5,877 nt of DNA, from assembly GCA_900552305.1 (NCBI GenBank), contig URZD01000136.1:1-5877 (forward strand). The letters are read 5' to 3'. This document shows positions 1 through 5,152 of this stretch, piece by piece. The stretch comes from an uncultured Eubacteriales bacterium. GTDB taxonomy: Bacteria; Bacillota; Clostridia; Monoglobales; Monoglobaceae. Position numbers and translations under genes: made by a program. The notes under the pieces are model-generated. The model searched no databases. It was not told where the DNA came from and saw nothing but the letters and a program-made list of their open reading frames with translations. Numbering within the stretch: position 1 is the stretch's first letter; every line of letters starts with the position of its first letter.

Positions 1-192
1 GCAAAACTACAAATATTATGTTAACATATAGATGCTAACAAATTGATAACAGATAACACCATAGACCGAATAATTAAAAGATTTTAAGCGGAATCGGCGA
101 AGAAAACGGCTTAAAATCAGGTGACACAACTAAAATCACACTATAACGCACCGAGTGGGAATAGCATTTTCTGTAATAAGGCGAAAAAAGAA
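1..192. other. AT-rich stretch without a recognisable gene
   Basis: All frames are broken by frequent stops. Short open runs exist on the plus strand (about 29-88 and 74-145), but none has a start codon with a ribosome binding site or a recognisable motif. The composition is clearly more AT-rich than the genes to the right. It may be the far 3' flank of a gene outside the window whose transcription ends at the hairpin at 193-234, but nothing here proves this. Confidence 0.4.
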
Positions 193-234
193 AATAACCT
201 TGAAGAATAAAAACTTTAAGGTTATTATTTTTTT
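193..234 (+). terminator. Strong intrinsic terminator, probably bidirectional
   Basis: Arms 193-205 and 214-226 form a 13-bp stem (nine Watson-Crick pairs AATAACCTT/AAGGTTATT, one G-U pair, then AAG/CTT) with an 8-base loop at 206-213. A T tract follows at 228-234. Left of the stem lies an A-rich run (183-194), which gives a U-rich tail on the minus strand, so it should stop transcription both ways. No gene that clearly feeds it is visible on either side. Confidence 0.8.
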
Positions 235-377
235 ACAGAAGTAGAAAATTTCAAGAAAAACAAGGCGAGAAGGGGATAAAACAAGGGTTTTATTCGCGAA
301 AAGTCTAAAATAAAAACGGCAAAAAAAGCGTTGCCTTTAGCCTGTTTGTTTTTGCCCCGTAGTGAATCTTCCGTCAT
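225..377 (-). CDS. Doubtful 50-codon ORF of unknown function
   Basis: A minus-strand ATG at 377-375 opens 50 codons that end at a TAA at 227-225, inside the terminator hairpin at 193-234. The product would have a polar, basic N-terminus (MTEDSLRGKNKQAKG), a hydrophobic Phe/Leu-rich middle and end with two lysines, so it could cross the membrane once. Against it: only a poor Shine-Dalgarno (GGAC a few bases before the ATG), AT-rich low-complexity sequence and no recognised family. It may instead be part of an interspersed repeat or leftover intergenic DNA. I do not assign a function. Confidence 0.2.
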   Translation of the reverse strand: MTEDSLRGKNKQAKGNAFFAVFILDFSRIKPLFYPLLALFFLKFSTSVKK

Positions 378-425
378 ACCGTCCAGAGCTTAATTTTGTA
401 AAAGACAAGGCAAAAGCGCAGATAA

Positions 426-566
426 TACTTATCGTATATGCTGATAGGAAGCGTGAGTCAGGTTGCGCTTAATCATATCGGCGTGTTGATTGTTGATGAA
501 ATACAGAATGTTGCTGAAAACAAAAACGGTCGGAATATGGTCGGAATGTTGACACTAATTTTATAA
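426..566 (+). pseudogene. Remnant of a Tn7-type TnsC/TniB AAA+ ATPase
   Basis: An open run between stops at 423-425 and 564-566 encodes, from the ATG at 438, 42 residues containing NHIGVLIVDEIQNV followed by a KNGRN..VGMLT stretch. This is the Walker B region (hydrophobic strand ending in D-E) and following sensor/linker segment of TnsC-like transposition ATPases, where 'IGVLIVDEIQN' is characteristic. Complete proteins have a Walker A and run to several hundred residues. Here the Walker A is absent upstream and the frame stops right after the MLT motif where homologues continue (LINNSG-like). I see no ribosome binding site, no tnsA/B/D neighbour and no element ends. It is best read as the scar of a lost Tn7-like or ICE-borne transposition module. 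Assignment is by motif recall, not by search. Confidence 0.65.
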
Positions 567-640
567 TGCCTGACGCGGGCGGGGGCGGCTACGTTCTCCG
601 GGTGTTCGCGAACATCAGGTGTGCGGCGGTATTTCTTATC

Positions 641-1252
641 TTAACCTACGACTATGTTCAGCTTTTTCAGCGCGTCTTTTATATACACCGCCATGAGGCC
701 GTAGCCGACCTCCGAGAAGTGCAGACCGTCATTCGGCTGCATAACAGGCTCGTTTTCGGCAGTGAAAAGCTCGCATTTTGCAAGGTCGATACAGTCAAAA
801 CCGTTTTCTGCCGCGTAGGCGCGCACGAATTTTACCGCCTTTTCGACCTGAGCCGCATAGCCGCAGTTGGACATCTGCGGGTTGACGGTCGCGTGCGGGG
901 GCGTACACAGGACTATCCGCGCCGCAGGCGCGTCCGCTCTTATAAGTCCGATAAGCGTATCGTAATCGTCATTGCCCGCGGTGTGCGTTTTGTCATCAAG
1001 ACCGCCGTTTGTGCCGAGCATGACTATTACCAAGTCCGCCCCGTCTGCGCGTACATTGCCGCTTTTGTAGTATTCAAGATACGACGTGGCGGTAAAGCCG
1101 CATTTGCCGCAGTTTGTAACGCTTACACCAAGCAGCCGCTCCAGAAAATAAGGGTAGCCCTTTTCACGGACGTTTGCAATGCCGCTCTTGCCGTATACGC
1201 CGTAATCGCCCTCGGTAAGACTGTCCCCGATACATAAAATTTTTTTAACCAT
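641..1252 (-). CDS. SGNH/GDSL-family hydrolase (lipase/esterase-like)
   Basis: A 203-residue protein of typical size for a single-domain SGNH hydrolase. Block I is KILCIGDSLTEG with Ser11 as nucleophile. The block II Gly is Gly52 (CGFTATSY), block III is MLGTNGG with Gly80 and Asn82 for the oxyanion hole, and block V is NDGLHF with Asp175 and His178 completing the triad. Block III reads GTNG where most relatives have GxND. No signal peptide is visible, so it is probably cytoplasmic, perhaps a deacetylase or esterase on a carbohydrate or lipid; the substrate cannot be inferred. The ATG start is supported by GGAGGT at 1261-1266, eight bases upstream. It appears monocistronic, divergent from the gene at 1469. 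The long plus-strand open frame opposite it is an antisense shadow. Confidence 0.9.
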   Translation of the reverse strand: MVKKILCIGDSLTEGDYGVYGKSGIANVREKGYPYFLERLLGVSVTNCGKCGFTATSYLEYYKSGNVRADGADLVIVMLGTNGGLDDKTHTAGNDDYDTLIGLIRADAPAARIVLCTPPHATVNPQMSNCGYAAQVEKAVKFVRAYAAENGFDCIDLAKCELFTAENEPVMQPNDGLHFSEVGYGLMAVYIKDALKKLNIVVG

Positions 1253-1301
1253 GCTTTTATACCTCCGGTATATTTGTCAGAAACTGTTATCTTTTTTAAA
1301 A

Positions 1302-1330
1302 AGAGTACCACAATTCCTTTGCAATGTCAA
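1302..1330 (-). promoter_or_regulatory. Probable sigma-A promoter of the SGNH hydrolase gene
   Basis: Read on the minus strand, a perfect TTGACA -35 (1330-1325) is followed after 17 bases by TACTCT (1307-1302), a weak -10. This leaves about 40 bases of leader before the ribosome binding site at 1261-1266. Position and -35 quality are good; the -10 matches only three of six consensus bases. Confidence 0.5.
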
Positions 1331-1359
1331 TAAGCGGTATAACAATAAAATTTTGAAAA

Positions 1360-1377
1360 ATCATACCTTGGTATGAT
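1360..1377. promoter_or_regulatory. Operator-like 18-bp dyad between divergent genes
   Basis: ATCATACC-TT-GGTATGAT is a perfect 8-bp inverted repeat around a 2-base centre, in the 216-bp gap between the SGNH hydrolase gene and the secreted-protein gene. It lies about 30 bp upstream of the hydrolase -35 and about 90 bp upstream of the other gene's ribosome binding site. Shape and size fit a homodimeric regulator site, but I do not recognise the consensus, and no regulator gene sits beside it. Confidence 0.4.
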
Positions 1378-1455
1378 GACAAAACCGCGGAATATATATA
1401 GATACGGCATGGAAACGGCTTTCTTGACAAAGAAAATTACAGTGTTTTAATATAT

Positions 1456-1471
1456 AAGGAGGATTCACATA
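1456..1471 (+). promoter_or_regulatory. Shine-Dalgarno followed by an ATA in the start position
   Basis: A near-perfect AAGGAGG (1456-1462) is followed after six bases by ATA (1469-1471), which begins an in-frame, textbook signal peptide. The in-frame stop TAA at 1448-1450 excludes an earlier start. No ATG, GTG or TTG occurs at a usable distance; the next candidate, GTG at 1496, is 33 bases past the Shine-Dalgarno. The true start was therefore almost certainly ATG at 1469 in the ancestor. Confidence 0.7.
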
Positions 1472-2095
1472 AAGAAAAGAGTTTTAAGCCTGTTTGTGGT
1501 ATTCGCTCTCTGTATCTCCATGCTGCCTGCGGCAGTGTTTGCGGAGGACACGGGCGGCTCGGGCATGGTCGCCGAAATGGGCGGCACGGACGCTGACAAA
1601 ACGCACGCGGTCGCAAGCGGCGAATTTACGGTTACGCCGCTCCGTTTAAGCAGCGGAGGCGGAGGCGGAAGCACTTCGGGACACTTCACTGTTGAGTTTG
1701 GTGCAAACGGCGGCAGCAAGGTAGCAAGTCAGACAGTGCCGAGAAACGCCGCAATCAAGGAGCCGACAGCTCCGACAAAGGAAGACCTTGACTTTGCTGG
1801 TTGGTACATCGACAAGGAGCTCAAAACGGAGTATGACTTCACGGCAAAGGTAACAAGCGGCTTTACGTTCTGTGCGGCATGGACGGAAAAGGAAAAATCG
1901 GGGAATCGGATAATCCTCACCATAGGCAAGAAGGACGCGTACGTTTTCGGAGTATTGAAAACAAACGACGTCGCGCCGAAGATAGTAAACGACCGCACAA
2001 TGCTCTCTGCAAGGTTTGTGGCGGAGAATCCGGGCGCAAAGGTTGACAGGAACGGCAACGGTTATTTCGCGAAGAATATCATTATAATTTCTTAA
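1469..2095 (+). CDS. Secreted InlB-repeat / copper-amine-oxidase-N-like protein, degenerate
   Basis: Read from the ATA at 1469 the product has 208 residues. Residues 1-25 form a Sec signal peptide: basic KKR, a hydrophobic core, then AVFA before Glu26. A Gly/Ser linker lies near 61-71, and an InlB B-repeat (Listeria-Bacteroides repeat) at about 72-139 shows the VEFGANGG start and FAGWY motif. A copper amine oxidase N-terminal-like domain begins at about 147 (LTIGKKDAYVFG, then DVAPKIVNDRTMLSARFVAENPGAKV). It would be exported and cell-surface or extracellular, perhaps in adhesion or wall binding. Three signs of decay: the start codon reads ATA; the usual MLPARFVAENLGA motif has Pro-to-Ser and Leu-to-Pro changes; and the second domain is cut short, its last ~15 residues being antisense of an antitoxin gene (see 2045-2122). 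Automatic annotation would probably start at GTG 1496, losing the basic end of the signal peptide. Probably a pseudogene; domain identity is fairly sure. Confidence 0.7.
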   Translation: MKKRVLSLFVVFALCISMLPAAVFAEDTGGSGMVAEMGGTDADKTHAVASGEFTVTPLRLSSGGGGGSTSGHFTVEFGANGGSKVASQTVPRNAAIKEPTAPTKEDLDFAGWYIDKELKTEYDFTAKVTSGFTFCAAWTEKEKSGNRIILTIGKKDAYVFGVLKTNDVAPKIVNDRTMLSARFVAENPGAKVDRNGNGYFAKNIIIIS

Positions 2096-2137
2096 ATCCG
2101 AAACAGGTCTTATATTCGGCATAGTTAAAACCTCCTT
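2045..2137 (-). pseudogene. 5' fragment of a Phd/YefM-type antitoxin gene
   Basis: On the minus strand AAGGAGG (2137-2131) is followed after eight bases by ATG (2122-2120) and about 26 codons reading MPNIRPVSDLRNYNDILREI, then TVAVPV. This closely matches the N-terminus of Phd/YefM-family type II antitoxins, which begin M-P-x-I-R-P-V-S-D-L-R-N-Y and continue '..V.PVFLTKNGRGRYA'. Here the match stops at about 2045, and the frame goes on into antisense of the secreted-protein gene with no antitoxin features (no KNGRG motif). No toxin gene (RelE/ParE type) is present. The fragment keeps its ribosome binding site and may still be translated into a useless chimera. Full-length relatives are about 80-95 residues. 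Family assignment is from memory of the conserved N-terminus. Confidence 0.65.
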
Positions 2138-2238
2138 GCTTTTATAATATTTTTGCAGCACAATTTTAAGTAAAATTCAACAGCGTTTTGAAATTTTATG
2201 ATAAATACCGTCACAAATTTTTCCAAAAAGATATTTAC

Positions 2239-2295
2239 ATAAAACTCCTTTTATTGCAAACACTAACATTGAAAATCAAGCCAAAGGAGTTTTAT
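2239..2295 (+). promoter_or_regulatory. Shine-Dalgarno-sequestering hairpin in the spoVT leader
   Basis: ATAAAACTCCTTT (2239-2251) is the exact reverse complement of AAAGGAGTTTTAT (2283-2295), giving a perfect 13-bp stem with a 31-base loop. The 3' arm contains the spoVT Shine-Dalgarno (AAAGGAG, 2283-2289), and the stem ends five bases before the ATG at 2300. If transcription starts upstream of 2239, the folded mRNA would hide the ribosome binding site, so initiation would need melting, a ligand, a protein or ribosome action. No T tract follows, so it is not a terminator. A dyad operator in DNA is the alternative. Confidence 0.6.
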
Positions 2296-2299
2296 CATA

Positions 2300-2839
2300 A
2301 TGAAAGCAACAGGAATTGTACGAAGAATAGACGACCTCGGTCGTGTTGTTATACCAAAAGAAATCCGCCGCACGATGCGTATTCACGAGGGCGACCCTCT
2401 TGAAATCTACACAGAGAGCGACGGAACGGTAATTTTCAAAAAATACTCGCCCATAGGCGAGCTTGGCGAGTTCGCCGGTCAGTACGCGGAGGCTCTTGCA
2501 AAAACAGTCGGAATCCCCGCGTGCATATCCGATAAGGATACCGTAATCGCGGTTTCGGGCGTGTCCAAAAAGGAGCTTATGAACAAGAAGATTTCGGACG
2601 ACATCGAAAAAATCATGACCCAAAAGGACACCTACGTCCGCAAAAGCGGCGGCACAGCCGTTACCGTGTCGGACAGCAATGATTCGCATATGGCGGGAGT
2701 TGCCGCGCCTATAATCTATGACGGTGACGTTATCGGAACGGTAATGTTCCTCTCGCCCGACGAGAACAAGAGCTTCGGCGAGGTTGAGCAAAAGCTCGCC
2801 GAGTCCGCGGCGGCGTTCCTCGGAAAAGCGATAGAGTAG
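2300..2839 (+). CDS. spoVT: Stage V sporulation protein T, AbrB-family regulator
   Basis: The 179 residues nearly match the B. subtilis SpoVT length (178) and align along its whole length. The N-terminal AbrB/MazE-type swapped-hairpin DNA-binding domain covers about 1-50, with KATGIVRRIDDLGRVVIPKE, then IRRTMRIHEGDPLEIY. The rest (about 55-178) is the GAF-like domain, including the VSGVSKKE stretch, the PIIYDGDVIGTV strand-turn-strand and a closing helix rich in Glu and Ala. In Bacillus this protein acts as a tetramer in the forespore, tuning sigma-G-dependent genes late in sporulation. The ATG at 2300 is fixed by AAAGGAG at 2283-2289 and by the family N-terminus. I found no convincing sigma-G or sigma-A promoter in the 180 bases upstream. 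The gene is monocistronic, closed by hairpins at 2845 and 2908. Its presence argues for a spore-forming host. Confidence 0.95.
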   Translation: MKATGIVRRIDDLGRVVIPKEIRRTMRIHEGDPLEIYTESDGTVIFKKYSPIGELGEFAGQYAEALAKTVGIPACISDKDTVIAVSGVSKKELMNKKISDDIEKIMTQKDTYVRKSGGTAVTVSDSNDSHMAGVAAPIIYDGDVIGTVMFLSPDENKSFGEVEQKLAESAAAFLGKAIE

Positions 2840-2844
2840 TAAAA

Positions 2845-2872
2845 GGGGTGTAAAAAATATTTTTTACACCCC
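2845..2872 (+). terminator. Perfect 28-bp palindrome just after spoVT
   Basis: GGGGTGTAAAAAAT (2845-2858) and ATTTTTTACACCCC (2859-2872) are exact reverse complements with no spacer. In RNA this gives about a 12-bp stem with a 4-base loop, six bases after the spoVT stop. The U run lies inside the 3' arm rather than after it, and GCAATTAT follows, so it is an imperfect intrinsic terminator. It may mainly be an mRNA 3'-end stabiliser ahead of the terminator at 2908. Confidence 0.55.
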
Positions 2873-2907
2873 GCAATTATATCCCAAATTACCTTACTTA
2901 AAATTCT

Positions 2908-2952
2908 TATACGCCTTATCCCGTTCCGCGGGGGCGTATATTTTTCTTTTTA
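2908..2952 (+). terminator. Intrinsic terminator with long T tract
   Basis: TATACGCC (2908-2915) pairs with GGCGTATA (2933-2940). Inside it CCCG (2920-2923) pairs with CGGG (2929-2932) around a TTCCG loop, leaving TTAT (2916-2919) as a 4-base bulge. The stem runs straight into TTTTTCTTTTTA. It is the main stop for the spoVT transcript and insulates the transporter operon. The rest of the 301-base gap from 2840 to 3140 holds only the palindrome at 2845 and the promoter at 3075. Confidence 0.8.
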
Positions 2953-3074
2953 TTGCACAAATTTCAAGCACGGTTGGACGCCGAGCTGTTTCGGCTGCGT
3001 TTGTTAATACAGCATGAAAATTTACGGATATTTTATATCGTAGCTTAGAAAAAGTTTTTTATGTCACAAATGGG

Positions 3075-3103
3075 TTGCTTTTTGTGGAATAATATGATAT
3101 ACT
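3075..3103 (+). promoter_or_regulatory. Sigma-A-type promoter of the amino-acid transporter operon
   Basis: TTGCTT (3075-3080), a 17-base spacer, then TATACT (3098-3103). Both boxes are close to consensus and the spacing is ideal. The start would fall near 3110, giving a leader of about 30 bases before ATG 3141, too short for a T-box or other riboswitch. The GGAGGGG at 3130-3136 serves as ribosome binding site. Confidence 0.65.
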
Positions 3104-3140
3104 GATAAAATATCAATAAAAATTTTTTTGGAGGGGAATT

Positions 3141-4496
3141 ATGGAAAATGAAAGAAGCAACTTCACGGGTAAGCTGGGGTTTGTACTGGCGGCGGCGGGG
3201 TCTGCTGTCGGTTTGGGGAATATCTGGAGGTTTCCGTACCTTGCGGCAAAATACGGCGGCGGAATCTTCCTTCTCGTGTACCTGATTCTTGTGGTGACCT
3301 TTGGCTTTGCGCTTATGACGGCGGAAATATCGCTCGGCAGAAAAACGGGTCTGAGCGCAATCGGCGCGTTCGGCAAGCTCAGCCGCAAATACGCGTTCAT
3401 CGGCTATATCGAGGCTATTGTCCCGATGATTATTCTTCCGTACTATTGCGTAATAGGCGGTTGGGTAACAAAATACTTTGCGATTTTTGCAAGCGGCGGC
3501 GCGCTTGCCTCTGCTTCGGACGGCTTTTTTGAGGCGTTTATCGGCAGACCGGCCGAGCCGCTCGGTTGGTTTGCTCTGTACCTCGGCGCAACGGCTTTGG
3601 TTGTATGGCTCGGCGTTGAAAAGGGTATCGAGCGCGTGAGCAAAATCATGATGCCGATACTGATTGTACTTTCGATTGCAATTGCGATATACTCGGTATG
3701 CCTGCCGGGCGCGGTTGACGGTCTGCGTTACTATCTGCTCCCCGACTTCAAGAACTTCTCGGTAACGACCGTTCTTGCCGCTATGGGTCAGATGTTCTAT
3801 TCCATGTCGCTTGCGATGGGAATTATGATTACCTATGGCTCATACATGAAAAAGGACGTCAATCTTGAATCATCGGTAAGACAGATTGAAATATTCGATA
3901 CGGGAATCGCGTTCCTGGCGGGACTTATGATTGTACCCGCGGTATTCGTATTCTCCGGCGGTGACGAAAGCGCGCTCGGCAAGGGCCCGGGACTTATGTT
4001 CGTAACGCTTCCAAAGGTATTTGAGAGCATGAGGGGCGGCACGTTTGTCGGAGCAATGTTCTTCATCCTTGTTCTTTTCGCGGCGCTTACCTCGTCAATT
4101 TCGCTTATGGAGGCGGTTGTTTCGATTATCCGCGACAAGTTCGGAGTAAGCAGAAACAAGGCGTGCTTCTGGACGATTGTTATATCGATAATCCTCGGCG
4201 TTCCGTCGTCGCTCGGCAACGGATTTTGGGCAAATATAAAAATTATCGGCATGGACTTCCTGTCGTTCTTCGACTTCATGAGCAACAGCGTTATTATGCC
4301 GATTGTGGCGTTCTTTACCTGTATATTTGTCGGCTATGTGATTAAGCCGAAATCGATAATCGAGGAGGTTGAGTCCTCGGCGAAATTTACGGGAAAAGGT
4401 CTGTTTACCGTAGTGATAAAATATATCGCTCCGGTTTGCATAGTCCTTATCCTTATCTCGTCAATCCTTGAGGCTATGGGGAAGCTCAAAATCTAA
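3141..4496 (+). CDS. Sodium-dependent amino-acid symporter, NSS/SNF (LeuT/MhsT) family
   Basis: A 451-residue multi-pass membrane protein, usual length for bacterial NSS transporters with 11-12 helices. Helix 1 holds the family signature GSAVGLGNIWRFPY (20-33); Asn27 falls at the position of the LeuT Na1-site Asn27, and the unwound Gly-rich stretch is intact. Helix 6 carries GQMFYSMSLAMGIMITYGSY (about 216-235), the substrate- and sodium-binding segment. Helix 8 carries LFAALTSSISLME (about 312-324) with the Thr-Ser-Ser that contributes to the Na2 site. It should import an amino acid with sodium through the cytoplasmic membrane; relatives take Leu, Trp, Tyr or other hydrophobic residues, and the exact substrate is not readable. 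The start has GGAGGGG at 3130-3136. First gene of an apparent operon. Confidence 0.93.
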   Translation: MENERSNFTGKLGFVLAAAGSAVGLGNIWRFPYLAAKYGGGIFLLVYLILVVTFGFALMTAEISLGRKTGLSAIGAFGKLSRKYAFIGYIEAIVPMIILPYYCVIGGWVTKYFAIFASGGALASASDGFFEAFIGRPAEPLGWFALYLGATALVVWLGVEKGIERVSKIMMPILIVLSIAIAIYSVCLPGAVDGLRYYLLPDFKNFSVTTVLAAMGQMFYSMSLAMGIMITYGSYMKKDVNLESSVRQIEIFDTGIAFLAGLMIVPAVFVFSGGDESALGKGPGLMFVTLPKVFESMRGGTFVGAMFFILVLFAALTSSISLMEAVVSIIRDKFGVSRNKACFWTIVISIILGVPSSLGNGFWANIKIIGMDFLSFFDFMSNSVIMPIVAFFTCIFVGYVIKPKSIIEEVESSAKFTGKGLFTVVIKYIAPVCIVLILISSILEAMGKLKI

Positions 4497-4500
4497 AGGC

Positions 4501-5145
4501 ATGGAAACGGTTATATTGATTTTGGAGCTGATAGGAACGGTCGCGTTCTCTATGTCGGGCGCATTGCTGGGCATACGCAAAAACCTTGATATTTTCGGGA
4601 TTCTGGTTATGGGCGTGACAACCTCTGTCGGCGGCGGATTTATAAGAGATATAACAATAGGAACGGTTCCGCCGGTCATGTTTTCAAATCCGATATACTG
4701 CGTTACGGCGCTTCTGACCGCCGCGATGATGTGTATACCGTGTATAAGGCGGCTGCTTTCGGGCAGGCTTGCGTACAATGTTTTCATGATTGGCATGGAT
4801 TCGGTCGGACTTGCCGTGTTTACGGTTATGGGGGTTATTTACACATATAAATACTATCCCGACAAAAGCTTTTTGATGATATTTACGGGAGTGGTGTGCG
4901 GTATCGGCGGCGGTGTTCTGCGTGATATTCTTGCGGGAGAGCTTCCGTATATACTCAGAAAGCACATATATGCCTGTGCGGCAATCGCGGGCGCGGTCTG
5001 TGCGGCGTTTATGCTGAAGTATTTTGGCAGCGTCCGCGCGGCGGTGCTTTCGGGCGTGCCGCTGATAATACTGATAAGAGCCGTTGCGGCTTATTTCAGA
5101 ATAAATCTTCCGCACATAAACGACAACAACGAAACGGAGCAGTGA
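4501..5145 (+). CDS. TRIC / 'glycine transporter' family membrane protein (UPF0126)
   Basis: 214 residues, typical for the YadS/YicG-like family (TRIC, Pfam 'Gly_transporter', formerly UPF0126), with about seven membrane helices. The internal duplication is plain: ELIGTVAFSMSGALLGI with GGGFIRD (44-50) in the first half, and MDSVGLAVFTVMGVI with GGGVLRD (136-142) in the second. Each Gly-rich RD motif is followed by I-x-x-G-x-x-P. The fold is that of TRIC cation channels; glycine transport has been proposed for some bacterial members, so the substrate is open. I start at ATG 4501, four bases after the symporter stop, because homologues begin just before the first helix; the TTG at 4468 would only add a tail encoded within the symporter gene. 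No good Shine-Dalgarno is present (only AAAGG abutting the ATG), which suggests translational coupling to the gene before. Confidence 0.9.
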   Translation: METVILILELIGTVAFSMSGALLGIRKNLDIFGILVMGVTTSVGGGFIRDITIGTVPPVMFSNPIYCVTALLTAAMMCIPCIRRLLSGRLAYNVFMIGMDSVGLAVFTVMGVIYTYKYYPDKSFLMIFTGVVCGIGGGVLRDILAGELPYILRKHIYACAAIAGAVCAAFMLKYFGSVRAAVLSGVPLIILIRAVAAYFRINLPHINDNNETEQ

Positions 5146-5152
5146 TGACAAA

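Noticed and set aside
276..293. ATAAAAC/GTTTTAT hairpin (7-bp stem, 4-base loop)
   Set aside because: Short AT-rich stem with no T tract and no adjacent gene; likely chance in this composition.
603..614. TGTTCGCGAACA, a 12-bp palindrome, considered as a LexA/SOS box
   Set aside because: Firmicute LexA sites have the half-sites as GAAC-N4-GTTC; here the order is reversed and no promoter is nearby. It lies past the 3' end of the hydrolase gene and may only be part of a 3' structure without a T tract.
566..1237. 223-codon plus-strand open frame
   Set aside because: It lies antisense to the SGNH hydrolase gene, which has all catalytic blocks, a ribosome binding site and a promoter. The plus-strand product is Arg/Val-rich with no recognisable motif.
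1424..1453. TTGACA with TAATAT 18 bases on, considered as the promoter of the secreted-protein gene
   Set aside because: It would start transcription near 1460, inside the Shine-Dalgarno, and so remove it from the mRNA. The true promoter is probably further upstream (AT-rich 1391-1404), but no pair of boxes there is convincing.
1646..2044. Minus-strand extension of the antitoxin frame through the secreted-protein gene
   Set aside because: Only the first ~26 codons after ATG 2122 resemble an antitoxin. The rest is antisense of the InlB/amine-oxidase-like coding sequence and Cys/Arg-rich nonsense.
2188..2403. 71-codon plus-strand frame overlapping the start of spoVT
   Set aside because: It starts in AT-rich leader DNA with no ribosome binding site and runs out of frame into spoVT; no motif.
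2953..3074. Possible T-box or riboswitch ahead of the amino-acid transporter operon
   Set aside because: No T-box sequence, anti-terminator or terminator lies between the promoter at 3075-3103 and ATG 3141. The only small stem seen (GCCGA/TCGGC near 2980-2995) is upstream of the promoter.
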